Assembly: GCA_021202205.1 (NCBI GenBank)
Contig: JAJQDJ010000163.1
Span: forward strand, 1 to 5,822
Length of the DNA: 5,822 bases
Source: Erysipelotrichaceae bacterium
GTDB lineage: Bacteria > Bacillota_I > Bacilli_A > Erysipelotrichales > Coprobacillaceae
Direction of reading: 5' to 3'
In this document: positions 1 through 5,736 of the stretch, piece by piece
Numbering within the stretch: the first letter of the stretch is position 1
How the letters are laid out: each line of letters opens with the position of its first letter
Translations under genes and position numbers: made by a program
The notes under the pieces: generated by a model
Database searches by the model: none
What the model was told of the DNA's origin: nothing
The model's input: only the letters and a program-made list of their open reading frames with translations

Positions 1-169
1 TAAACCCGTAAAGCATTAACATATAATTTCTTAAAAATAAACTTAATGACATTGCCCAATTAATACAATTATCACTAAAAAATTTAAACATGATGAATTC
101 GCACAAGCCATAGAAGCAGCCTGTAATACTAAAGAAAATATCAAAGTTATTATTGACTATGAGTTATAA
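1..169 (+). pseudogene. 3' remnant of a zinc-type (MDR) alcohol/sorbitol dehydrogenase, frame-disrupted
   Basis: The + strand frame open from 50 to a TAA at 167-169 encodes about 39 residues including IITKKFKHDEFAQAIEAA and then TKENIKVIIDYEL. This resembles the C-terminal end of medium-chain zinc dehydrogenases (sorbitol, threonine or galactitol-phosphate type), where an 'ITHRF.LDE...AFE' helix is followed by 'KENIKVII' and the stop. The same frame has a TGA at 47-49 and no ATG, so it is not an independent gene. Another frame from 4 to 57 reads TRKALTYNFLKIN before a TAA; 'RKxLT' could be the strand preceding this tail in the family. The gap between the two parts looks shorter than usual, suggesting a frameshift plus a small deletion. 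The gene continues left of the window, so only its end can be judged. The family assignment rests on a short stretch. Confidence 0.5.
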
Positions 170-196
170 AAAAAATCGCAAATTGCAATCTTTTTT
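168..196 (-). terminator. Intrinsic terminator after rplT, possibly bidirectional
   Basis: Read on the - strand, ATTGC (189-185) pairs with GCGAT (179-175) around a 5-nt loop, with one G-U pair. Eight T residues follow (175-168), and six A residues precede (196-191) that can extend the stem. The rplT stop codon (197-195) overlaps the A tract. On the + strand the same hairpin has a C-A mismatch but also ends in a T tract, so it may stop the converging dehydrogenase transcript whose TAA is at 167-169. The stem is short, so efficiency is uncertain. Confidence 0.65.
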
Positions 197-557
197 ATTC
201 AGCTGCTAAAGCTTCTTTTGCTTTGTTAACAATTGCTGTGAATCCTTCAGGATCAGCAATAGCAATTTCTGATAACATTTTTCTATTAATATCAACATTA
301 GCTAATTTTAAACCATGCATTAATTTAGAATATGAAATGTCATTCATTCTAGCTGCTGCATTAATACGTGCAATCCATAATCTACGCATTTCACGTTTTA
401 AATTCTTTCTATCACGATATGCATATTTCATTGAATGCATAACTTGTTCATTAGCAGTTTTATATAAAGCATGTTTAGATCCAAAATATCCTTTAGCTAA
501 CTTTAAGACTTTCTTTCTTCTACGTCTAGTTGTATATCCACCTTTAACTCTTGCCAT
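195..557 (-). CDS. rplT: 50S ribosomal protein L20
   Basis: This 120-residue basic protein matches bacterial L20 along its whole length, and family members are normally about 117-120 residues. The N-terminal extension MARVKGGYTTRRRRKKVLKLAKGY is the long basic tail that threads into 23S rRNA. It is followed by the conserved helices around residues 45-65 (YAYRDRKNLKREMRRLWIAR, then INAAAR) and the C-terminal globular domain (SKLMHGLKLANVDINRKMLS). L20 is needed early in 50S assembly. In B. subtilis and E. coli it also represses its own operon by binding the mRNA. The ATG lies 8 nt after a perfect AGGAGG (571-566), and only 20 nt separate it from the rpmI stop. It is the last gene of the infC operon and its stop runs into a terminator. 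Confidence 0.98.
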   Translation of the reverse strand: MARVKGGYTTRRRRKKVLKLAKGYFGSKHALYKTANEQVMHSMKYAYRDRKNLKREMRRLWIARINAAARMNDISYSKLMHGLKLANVDINRKMLSEIAIADPEGFTAIVNKAKEALAAE

Positions 558-577
558 ATTTCTTTCCTCCTACTCAA

Positions 578-769
578 TTACCCAAGACGAGACTTAATTC
601 TCTTCATATCTGATGGGCTTACTAAAGTTGCTTTCGCTAAATGTTTCTTTTGTTTATGAGTCTTGTTGTGAGATAAATGTGAAACATACGCATGTCCACG
701 TTTATATTTTCCGCTACCTGTTTTCTTTAAACGTTTCTTAAGACCACTATGGGTTTTCATTTTTGGCAT
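578..769 (-). CDS. rpmI: 50S ribosomal protein L35
   Basis: This 63-residue, very lysine-rich protein matches L35 throughout: MPKMKTHSGLKKRLKKTGSG at the N-terminus, then GHAYVSHLSHNKTHKQKKHL and a C-terminal end in MKRIKSRLG. L35 is a small 50S subunit protein; the family is about 64-66 residues, so this one is full length. The start ATG lies 7 nt after AGGAGG (782-777). That ribosome binding site overlaps the TAA stop of infC (784-782), so translation of rpmI is probably coupled to infC. It sits between infC and rplT, the standard order in bacteria. Confidence 0.97.
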   Translation of the reverse strand: MPKMKTHSGLKKRLKKTGSGKYKRGHAYVSHLSHNKTHKQKKHLAKATLVSPSDMKRIKSRLG

Positions 770-781
770 AATTAATCCTCC

Positions 782-1315
782 TTATTTTTTCTTTGGTGCT
801 AATATAGCTGTTAATCTTCGCCCTTCTAATTTTGCAGGCTTTTCAATAACACAATAATCTGCACATTCGGCGACGAAATCATCTAGTATTTTTTGACCAA
901 TCTCAATATGGGATAACTGTCTTCCTCTAAAGCGTACAGCTATTTTAACTTTATCTCCTGCTTGTAACCATTTAATTGTTCTTTTGAGTTTTACATTTTT
1001 ATCATGAACATCAATTTGGGGAGATAATTGAGTTTCTTTTAAAGATACAACTTTAGAATTTTTCTTCATTTCTTTTTTTTTCTTTTGTTGTTCAAAACGA
1101 TATTTACCGTAATTAAGGATACGACAAACAGGTGGTTTTGCTTTTGGTGCCACACATAATAAATCGAGATCAGCGTTATATGCAGCATTTAAAGCAGCAT
1201 TACGTGACATAACTCCTAATTGATTACCATCTTGATCAATAACTAAAACTTCCTTAAAACGAATTTTTTCATTAACCATATCTTCACTTGACTGGTTGTT
1301 ATACTTGCTAATAAT
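782..1315 (-). CDS. infC: Translation initiation factor IF-3, with ATT start codon
   Basis: IF3 binds the 30S subunit, keeps it apart from 50S and checks the start codon-initiator tRNA pairing. With the ATT start at 1315-1313 the protein has 177 residues and begins MISK, like B. subtilis IF3. The N-terminal domain covers roughly residues 13-75 (VNEKIRFKEVLVIDQDG, then APKAKPPVCRILNYGKYRFEQQ). A lysine-rich linker follows (KKKKEMKKNSK, about 75-86). The C-terminal domain (about 87-177) has LSPQIDVHD, GDKVKIAVRFRGRQLSHIEIG and ends LAPKKK. The GTG at 1321-1319 is in frame but shares its first G with the AGGAGG ribosome binding site, so it cannot be read from that site. The ATT follows at a 5-nt spacing. 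IF3 rejects AUU starts, which gives negative feedback when IF3 is abundant. About nine residues (YNNQSSEDM) precede the conserved VNEKIR, more than in B. subtilis. An internal ATG at residue 13 is a possible secondary start. Confidence 0.95.
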   Translation of the reverse strand: MISKYNNQSSEDMVNEKIRFKEVLVIDQDGNQLGVMSRNAALNAAYNADLDLLCVAPKAKPPVCRILNYGKYRFEQQKKKKEMKKNSKVVSLKETQLSPQIDVHDKNVKLKRTIKWLQAGDKVKIAVRFRGRQLSHIEIGQKILDDFVAECADYCVIEKPAKLEGRRLTAILAPKKK

Positions 1316-1317
1316 AG

Positions 1318-1326
1318 CCACCTCCT
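1318..1326 (-). promoter_or_regulatory. Ribosome binding site deciding the infC start
   Basis: The - strand reads AGGAGGTGG from 1326 to 1318. Its first eight bases can pair with the anti-Shine-Dalgarno end of 16S rRNA. Measured from the end of AGGAGG, the first ATT codon is 5 nt away and the second ATT is 8 nt away, whereas the upstream GTG overlaps the site itself. This favours an ATT start for infC. Confidence 0.85.
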
Positions 1327-1473
1327 AATATAAATTCGTAGTACAAACAAAAAGTGAGCGCATAAGCACCCACATATTGACATTAAGATATTTTATCTTA
1401 GTGACATTTGCCCAGCACTATTAACACTCGGGCGAGAAGCAGGTACTTCCTCTTTCCACTACTTTTTATTTTC
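1327..1473 (-). promoter_or_regulatory. L20-type leader (attenuator) upstream of infC
   Basis: About 147 nt of transcribed leader precede the infC ribosome binding site, far longer than needed for initiation. On the - strand it contains GAGGAAG (1450-1444) facing CTTCTC (1437-1432), which can form a bulged stem. A GCCC/GGGC pair (1433-1430 with 1413-1410) encloses a 16-nt segment. A TAAGATA/TATCTTA hairpin (1400-1384) comes next, followed by a strong terminator. In B. subtilis the same operon is controlled by L20 binding to the leader and favouring termination (the L20 leader family). Position, length, complexity and the terminal terminator fit that family. I could not align it to a covariance model, so the class assignment rests on context plus structure. 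Confidence 0.75.
1342..1373 (-). terminator. Leader terminator of the infC operon
   Basis: On the - strand GTGGGTGC (1373-1366) pairs over eight positions with GCGCTCAC (1361-1354), including two G-U pairs, around a TTAT loop. TTTTTGTTTG follows directly. This is a textbook intrinsic terminator lying about 27 nt before the infC ribosome binding site, so it must be bypassed for expression. It would also stop read-through from the upstream four-gene operon. Confidence 0.88.
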
Positions 1474-1479
1474 TTGTAT

Positions 1480-1508
1480 AGGATACACAATTTTCAGCTC
1501 AGTGTCAA
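1480..1508 (-). promoter_or_regulatory. Sigma-A-type promoter for infC-rpmI-rplT
   Basis: On the - strand a perfect -35 box TTGACA (1508-1503) is followed after exactly 17 nt by TATCCT (1485-1480), which matches TATAAT at four of six positions. Transcription would start near 1473. The -35 box contains the TGA stop (1507-1505) of the pseudouridine synthase gene, so the promoter begins inside the preceding gene. Confidence 0.75.
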
Positions 1509-2338
1509 CCTTTTTTCATAAGATTTTCAAAACTTTCAGGAATTTGAGATTCAAAATACATATTTTTGTGCGTTAACGGATTAATAAAGCCAAATTGATG
1601 AGCATGTAATCCTAATCTTTTTATAGGATTTGTTTTGGCATGATATTTATTATCTCCAATAATTGGATGGTTGATTGATGACATATGCACTCTAATTTGA
1701 TTTTTTCTTCCTGTTTCTAAAAATATTTCTAATAAACTATAGTGTTTATTTTCTTTCATAACTTTATAATGAGTTATTGCTGTCTTACCAATATTGGATA
1801 TATAAACTGTTTGATTTTTTCCTTCATTTAATTTATTAATAATAGTATTCTGTTTTTGAGACAAGTGTCCTTCTACTATAGCTATATATCCTCTAAGTTT
1901 TACATTTTGATTCCAGTTATGAGTTAATAGTTGATAGAGCTCTTTATTTTTGACAAACATAAGTATTCCTGATGTATATTGGTCTAAACGATGAACCAAA
2001 TATATATTTTCATGTTTAGTTTTAAGATAGTTTTTAACAATTGTATAAGCAGTTTTGTTTTTTTCCTTATTTGTTTCTTCACTTAATAACCCACATGGTT
2101 TATCAATAACAATAATATATTTATCTTCATAAAGAATATCAAAAGGTAAAGTATTTTTATCAGTATTAATTTCTACAATTTGTCCTATCTTTAAAGGATA
2201 TGCTACATGTGTGACAATTATACCATCAACTTTTATTTTTTTATATTTTAGAAGATTCTTTATATCATTTTTCTTTTTATGTGTCTTTTCAATTAAAAAT
2301 GCCATTAAAGGCATCTCTTTATCAACATTATAATGCAT
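1505..2338 (-). CDS. RluA-family RNA pseudouridine synthase with S4 domain
   Basis: Enzymes of this family convert specific uridines in rRNA or tRNA to pseudouridine in the cytoplasm. The 277-residue protein has an S4-like RNA-binding segment at about residues 18-58 (KKKNDIKNLLKYKKIKVDG, then LKIGQIVEI). The catalytic domain follows: DKYIIVIDKPCGLLS (72-86), then the signature HRLDQYTSG (116-124) with catalytic Asp119. Later come GRKNQIRVH (210-218), PIIGDNKY (225-232) and RLGLHAHQFGF (241-251). All hallmark elements are present, so it should be active; the uridine target cannot be told from sequence. The start codon overlaps the glycerate kinase stop by 11 nt, with AGGAAA 6 nt upstream of the ATG, so translation is likely coupled. 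M9 and M12 are weaker alternative starts. It is the last gene of the upstream operon and its stop overlaps the infC promoter. Confidence 0.93.
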   Translation of the reverse strand: MHYNVDKEMPLMAFLIEKTHKKKNDIKNLLKYKKIKVDGIIVTHVAYPLKIGQIVEINTDKNTLPFDILYEDKYIIVIDKPCGLLSEETNKEKNKTAYTIVKNYLKTKHENIYLVHRLDQYTSGILMFVKNKELYQLLTHNWNQNVKLRGYIAIVEGHLSQKQNTIINKLNEGKNQTVYISNIGKTAITHYKVMKENKHYSLLEIFLETGRKNQIRVHMSSINHPIIGDNKYHAKTNPIKRLGLHAHQFGFINPLTHKNMYFESQIPESFENLMKKG

Positions 2339-3449
2339 CTATCATTTCCTGCATATGCTGCAAAACACATGCTTGCATATTTTCCTCTCCTAATTTCAAA
2401 GCCAAAGATAGTTCCATATCGCTTGGAGAAATAGCATAAACATTTTTAAAACCTAAAGATTCTAAGATATCTTGATCTTCTACCTTTCCTGCATAAGCAA
2501 AAACAGGTTTATGATATTTTTGAGCAATCTTCAAAACCCCATATGGTGTTTTACCATATTGAGTCTGTTTATCAATCTTCCCCTCACCAACAATCACCAT
2601 ATCAGCTTGCATAATAGCACTTTGCAAACGAGAAACTTCACTCACTACATCAAAGCCACCTCTTAATGCACCATGCATAAATGCGACTATTGCATAACCT
2701 AAGCCACCAGCTGCACCACTTCCTGGCACATAGCGATAATCCTCACCTAATAATGTATCTGCTAAAGAGCTATAATGATTCATGGCCTTATCAATCATTG
2801 GCAAATCAGCTTGTTTTAGCCCTTTTTGAGGTCCATAAATAGCACTTGCACCTTGATTTCCACATAATTGATTTGTAACATCACAAACCCCAATAATTTC
2901 AATATTATCCAATAATGAAATATGAATATTTTTTATTGATTGAAGTTCTAATAAACCTTTCATTGTTGGTGTAACTTGTTGGTGATCTTTATTAAGTATT
3001 TGTACACCTAATGCCTGAAGCATACCAATACCACCATCATTGGTTGCACTACCACCCAAACATATCATAAGCTTACGTGCTTTGTTTTTTACTGCTAATT
3101 GAATAAGTTCACCCAATCCATATGTAGATGTCAAATAGGGATCTTTTTGATCTTCGCTTAATAATTCTAATCCACATACTTTTGCACATTCAATAATAGC
3201 AATATCATTGACATAGCCTATTGGTGCGTGTATATTTTTTAACAATGGTCCATGAACATCATAGTACTCTATTCTGCCTTGCATAGCATCAACTAGCGTT
3301 TCAAGTGTTCCTTCACCACCATCTGCCAAAGGTTTAATGATTGTTTCAATTGAACTATCATATTGAGCAATCCCTTTTTCAATCGCTAAAGCAGCTTGAG
3401 TAGCACTCATACTCTCTTTAAAAGAATCAGGAGCAATCACCACTCTCAT
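2328..3449 (-). CDS. glxK: Glycerate kinase (GlxK/GarK type)
   Basis: This enzyme phosphorylates D-glycerate with ATP, giving a phosphoglycerate that enters lower glycolysis (2-phosphoglycerate in the characterised enzymes of this family). At 373 residues it has the usual length, about 375-380. Family motifs are intact: APDSFKES at 6-13, KPLADGGEGT at about 39-48, CLGGSATNDGG at about 129-139, CDVTNQLCG, YGPQKG, the glycine-rich GSGAAGGLG, and GEGKIDKQTQYGKTPYGV in the C-terminal part. Nothing suggests loss of function. The ATG overlaps the TGA of the preceding ATPase-like gene in an ATGA junction, with AGGAGG 7 nt upstream. No glycerate transporter, tartronate semialdehyde reductase or regulator lies within the window, so the source of glycerate is unknown. 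The grouping with a membrane pseudo-ATPase and an RNA modification enzyme looks like operon packing, not a pathway. Confidence 0.95.
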   Translation of the reverse strand: MRVVIAPDSFKESMSATQAALAIEKGIAQYDSSIETIIKPLADGGEGTLETLVDAMQGRIEYYDVHGPLLKNIHAPIGYVNDIAIIECAKVCGLELLSEDQKDPYLTSTYGLGELIQLAVKNKARKLMICLGGSATNDGGIGMLQALGVQILNKDHQQVTPTMKGLLELQSIKNIHISLLDNIEIIGVCDVTNQLCGNQGASAIYGPQKGLKQADLPMIDKAMNHYSSLADTLLGEDYRYVPGSGAAGGLGYAIVAFMHGALRGGFDVVSEVSRLQSAIMQADMVIVGEGKIDKQTQYGKTPYGVLKIAQKYHKPVFAYAGKVEDQDILESLGFKNVYAISPSDMELSLALKLGEENMQACVLQHMQEMIDAL

Positions 3450-5467
3450 TGTGCTACCTCCTTTTGTTTCCTTTGAGATTGATAAGTTGCAAAATAAAGT
3501 TCAATAACATCTATAGCCACTTCAATCAATATAACTAACCATAATGGTATAGGAATAAACGATAAAGCTAATATAAAGATAACAAGTTTCATTAAAATAG
3601 AAACAAAATTATTAATAAAGCCATGCGTGCGCGTCTTTCTAGCAATCACAAACGTTTCATACACGCGATTTAAAGAAGCATCAATTAAAACAATATCACT
3701 ATTTTCTACTACCTTACTATCAGCTAAACCACCTCTAGAAATACCTACATAGCTTTTTTGTAATAATTCAACATCTTTAGAACTGTCACCAATATAAACA
3801 ACAGGATCACTTGCTTCATCTAAAACTTTCATCTTCTCATCAGAAGATAAATCATTATAAATGGTATATTGATCATATTCCAAAGGTACTGGTCCATCAT
3901 TGAAAACTATAAATGACTTTCCTAAATGTGATAATTTCTTAAATAAAGTTAATTCCTCTTCAGTAATCTCTTCACCATCAAAACGATCATAAATGATAGT
4001 TCTTGTTGCATTTAAACAATCTAATCCCATTGATGATTCAACAATAATACCATCAACAAAAGCTCTTGATAAACCATCTAATATAACTAAAGAAGATGAA
4101 TATTCTGTGGCTAAACCACTTGATATAATAAATAAGATTGCACCAATACGAATATATGCAGCAAACATTTCATAATTGATGAGAGGTAATATCACCCCTA
4201 CAACCAATCCAATAGCTGCAACAAATGGTGTATAATAATGAGAGAATAATAATGTATATTTTTCTACTTTTGATTCGTAAACAGAGGCTATTGAAGCAAT
4301 TTGCATTAAATGTGTCAAATTAGCACTTTCATAAGTTTTCGTGACTTTAATATAGATTGGATCTTCCCCTACATTAATATCACCACTATTCACCTCACTA
4401 CCTTTTTTAACGACTTCATGATCATAAGAACTTGTATTAGAATAGGTACTAATAATAGATAATCCTTTTTCAACAACACCAGGAATTGGAATAACATCAT
4501 TAGGTAAAACCTTAATAACATCACCAATTTCAATATCATACAATGAAACTTTCTTAACATTATTTTTATCAACTCTTACCACTGTTTCAGGGCGCTGAAT
4601 AGCATTAGTAACATGATTTAAAGATTTTTGCATAACCTTAATTAAAACACGTTCTGAAAGTTCATACAATATAACAGCCAATCCCGTCTCTACATAAGCA
4701 CCACTAATTATACCTAATATCATTCCACATAAAACAAGCAACTGCTCATTTAAAATATTTTTTTGTTTTATATGATTCCAGGCATTTTCTATAATAGGAA
4801 GTGCAATAATCATAATACAAGCAAACCATGAAAGAGGAGTTAAAAAAGTATCATCACGACTACTCACAATACCCAAAGCACCAAAAAATAAGATTATACC
4901 TATTCTAATATAGTTCTTTAAAAATCTCTGATTAAATACATCTTGTGAACGTATAGGCTTACGATGCTCTAATATTTCTACAGAAGGATTGATTTTTTTC
5001 ATGATTTTTTTAATAATAGATAATGGATTTCTTTCCATTGTACTCAATATTAATAGCCTATTTTGTGTATTATATTCAACATCATGAAAACGTTTATCTT
5101 TATTTAAACGATTAACTAATACATCTATGTCTTCTTCAGTAATAATATTTCTGATAATAAAATAATATTCTTTATCAATTGGTTTGGCAAAATCATACTG
5201 ATAGCTTACACCATCGACAACTTCTTTAACTATAAAATTCTTATTGATACCATAAATAACACCCTTCAAAGCATCAATATCTAAACAATAAAAAGAAATA
5301 TTATCCTTGCCAATCTTTATATGCGATACCTGTTCCTTCTTATTCAATGCTATACTTAATTGATTCAATTCATCAGTCGAATGAATATTAGAAACTTCAA
5401 ATGTCTTCTTATTCAAGCTATCCACCTCTTCTTTGACATCATAACAAATTTTATTCATATTGTCCAT
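3446..5467 (-). CDS. Degenerate P1B-type (CadA/ZntA-like) ATPase homologue, probably catalytically dead
   Basis: The architecture matches zinc/cadmium-exporting P-type ATPases. Two HMA-like folds (about 21-85 and 100-165) come first, then about four membrane segments (186-270). An actuator-like domain follows (about 293-378), then two membrane segments (411-455), a HAD-like P-domain (489-600) and two final helices (619-660). Family resemblance is clear in AYVETGLAVILYELSERV, IGDVIKVLPNDVIPIPG and YYTPFVAAIGLVVGVILPL. However, the working parts are lost. TGES aligns with TSSY (345-348), CPC with SSG (449-451), DKTGT with DRFDG (494-498) and GDGxND with GDSSKD (560-565). Only about a dozen residues separate the DRFDG strand from the next P-domain element, so the nucleotide-binding domain is missing. 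Neither HMA fold has CxxC. Pumping by the normal mechanism is therefore unlikely; a regulatory or scaffold role is inference. The frame is intact. There is no good ribosome binding site before either ATG (residue 1 or 4), so coupling to the upstream gene is likely. Confidence 0.85.
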   Translation of the reverse strand: MDNMNKICYDVKEEVDSLNKKTFEVSNIHSTDELNQLSIALNKKEQVSHIKIGKDNISFYCLDIDALKGVIYGINKNFIVKEVVDGVSYQYDFAKPIDKEYYFIIRNIITEEDIDVLVNRLNKDKRFHDVEYNTQNRLLILSTMERNPLSIIKKIMKKINPSVEILEHRKPIRSQDVFNQRFLKNYIRIGIILFFGALGIVSSRDDTFLTPLSWFACIMIIALPIIENAWNHIKQKNILNEQLLVLCGMILGIISGAYVETGLAVILYELSERVLIKVMQKSLNHVTNAIQRPETVVRVDKNNVKKVSLYDIEIGDVIKVLPNDVIPIPGVVEKGLSIISTYSNTSSYDHEVVKKGSEVNSGDINVGEDPIYIKVTKTYESANLTHLMQIASIASVYESKVEKYTLLFSHYYTPFVAAIGLVVGVILPLINYEMFAAYIRIGAILFIISSGLATEYSSSLVILDGLSRAFVDGIIVESSMGLDCLNATRTIIYDRFDGEEITEEELTLFKKLSHLGKSFIVFNDGPVPLEYDQYTIYNDLSSDEKMKVLDEASDPVVYIGDSSKDVELLQKSYVGISRGGLADSKVVENSDIVLIDASLNRVYETFVIARKTRTHGFINNFVSILMKLVIFILALSFIPIPLWLVILIEVAIDVIELYFATYQSQRKQKEVAQ

Positions 5468-5684
5468 GATTTACAAGTTTAAAATATTCTTTAAACTCAC
5501 TCTCACTACAACTTAATGCATATTCTTCACCATATATTTTATAATAATTCGCTTCTTTATCACTCGTTCGAATCATACAGGGATATATGTTTTTGCAAGC
5601 AAAAAGCACTATTTCTTCTTTACCTATAATCATTGTCATTGCTTCAATGCAACGACAATAACTGCGTTTACCAACATTTGCCAT
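5451..5684 (-). CDS. Small cysteine-containing protein of unknown function
   Basis: I do not recognise this 77-residue protein. It has five cysteines (C10, C12, C30, C36, C59), including a CxC near the N-terminus, and a hydrophobic stretch EEIVLFAC (23-30) too short to be a clear membrane span. The C-terminal half is acidic and tyrosine-rich (EANYYKIYGEEYALSC, then EFKEYFKL). No signal peptide is evident. The start is well supported: a GGGAGGTG ribosome binding site (5698-5691) precedes the ATG at about 6-7 nt, and a strong promoter lies immediately upstream. It is the first gene of the operon, and its end overlaps the ATPase-like gene by 17 nt. The coupling suggests that the two products may act together. 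The cysteines could bind a metal, but that is only a guess. Confidence 0.72.
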   Translation of the reverse strand: MANVGKRSYCRCIEAMTMIIGKEEIVLFACKNIYPCMIRTSDKEANYYKIYGEEYALSCSESEFKEYFKLVNHGQYE

Positions 5685-5707
5685 ACCTGCACCTCCCTGA
5701 TTCTTTT

Positions 5708-5736
5708 ATTATAACATTAATCATATAATGAAACAA
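5708..5736 (-). promoter_or_regulatory. Extended -10 sigma-A-type promoter of the four-gene operon
   Basis: On the - strand a perfect TATAAT (5713-5708) is preceded by TGT, making an extended -10 element. TTGTTT (5736-5731) lies 17 nt upstream as the -35 box. Transcription would start near 5701, leaving a leader of only about 17 nt that is almost entirely ribosome binding site. No operator or riboswitch fits in such a short leader, so any control would have to act on initiation. Confidence 0.8.

Noticed and set aside
223..597. Open frame of 124 residues on the + strand
   Set aside because: It is antisense to rplT, whose identity is certain. It has no ribosome binding site and its translation resembles no family I know.
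1319..1321. GTG as infC start
   Set aside because: It shares its first base with the last G of AGGAGG, leaving no spacer. The ATT at 1315-1313 is properly spaced and gives the MISK N-terminus.
1381..1403. Long near-palindrome as an operator or terminator
   Set aside because: On the transcribed strand it has an A-C mismatch and no T tract. It is better explained as one helix of the infC leader RNA.
2472..2666. Open frame of 64 residues on the + strand
   Set aside because: It lies antisense inside glycerate kinase, where all family motifs are read from the - strand. No promoter or ribosome binding site was seen.
3993..4175. Open frame of 60 residues on the + strand
   Set aside because: It lies antisense within the ATPase-like gene and has no initiation signals.
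4390..4572. Open frame of 60 residues on the - strand inside the ATPase-like gene
   Set aside because: It is a shifted frame of the actuator-coding region with low-complexity leucine and methionine content. The main frame carries the recognisable family segments.
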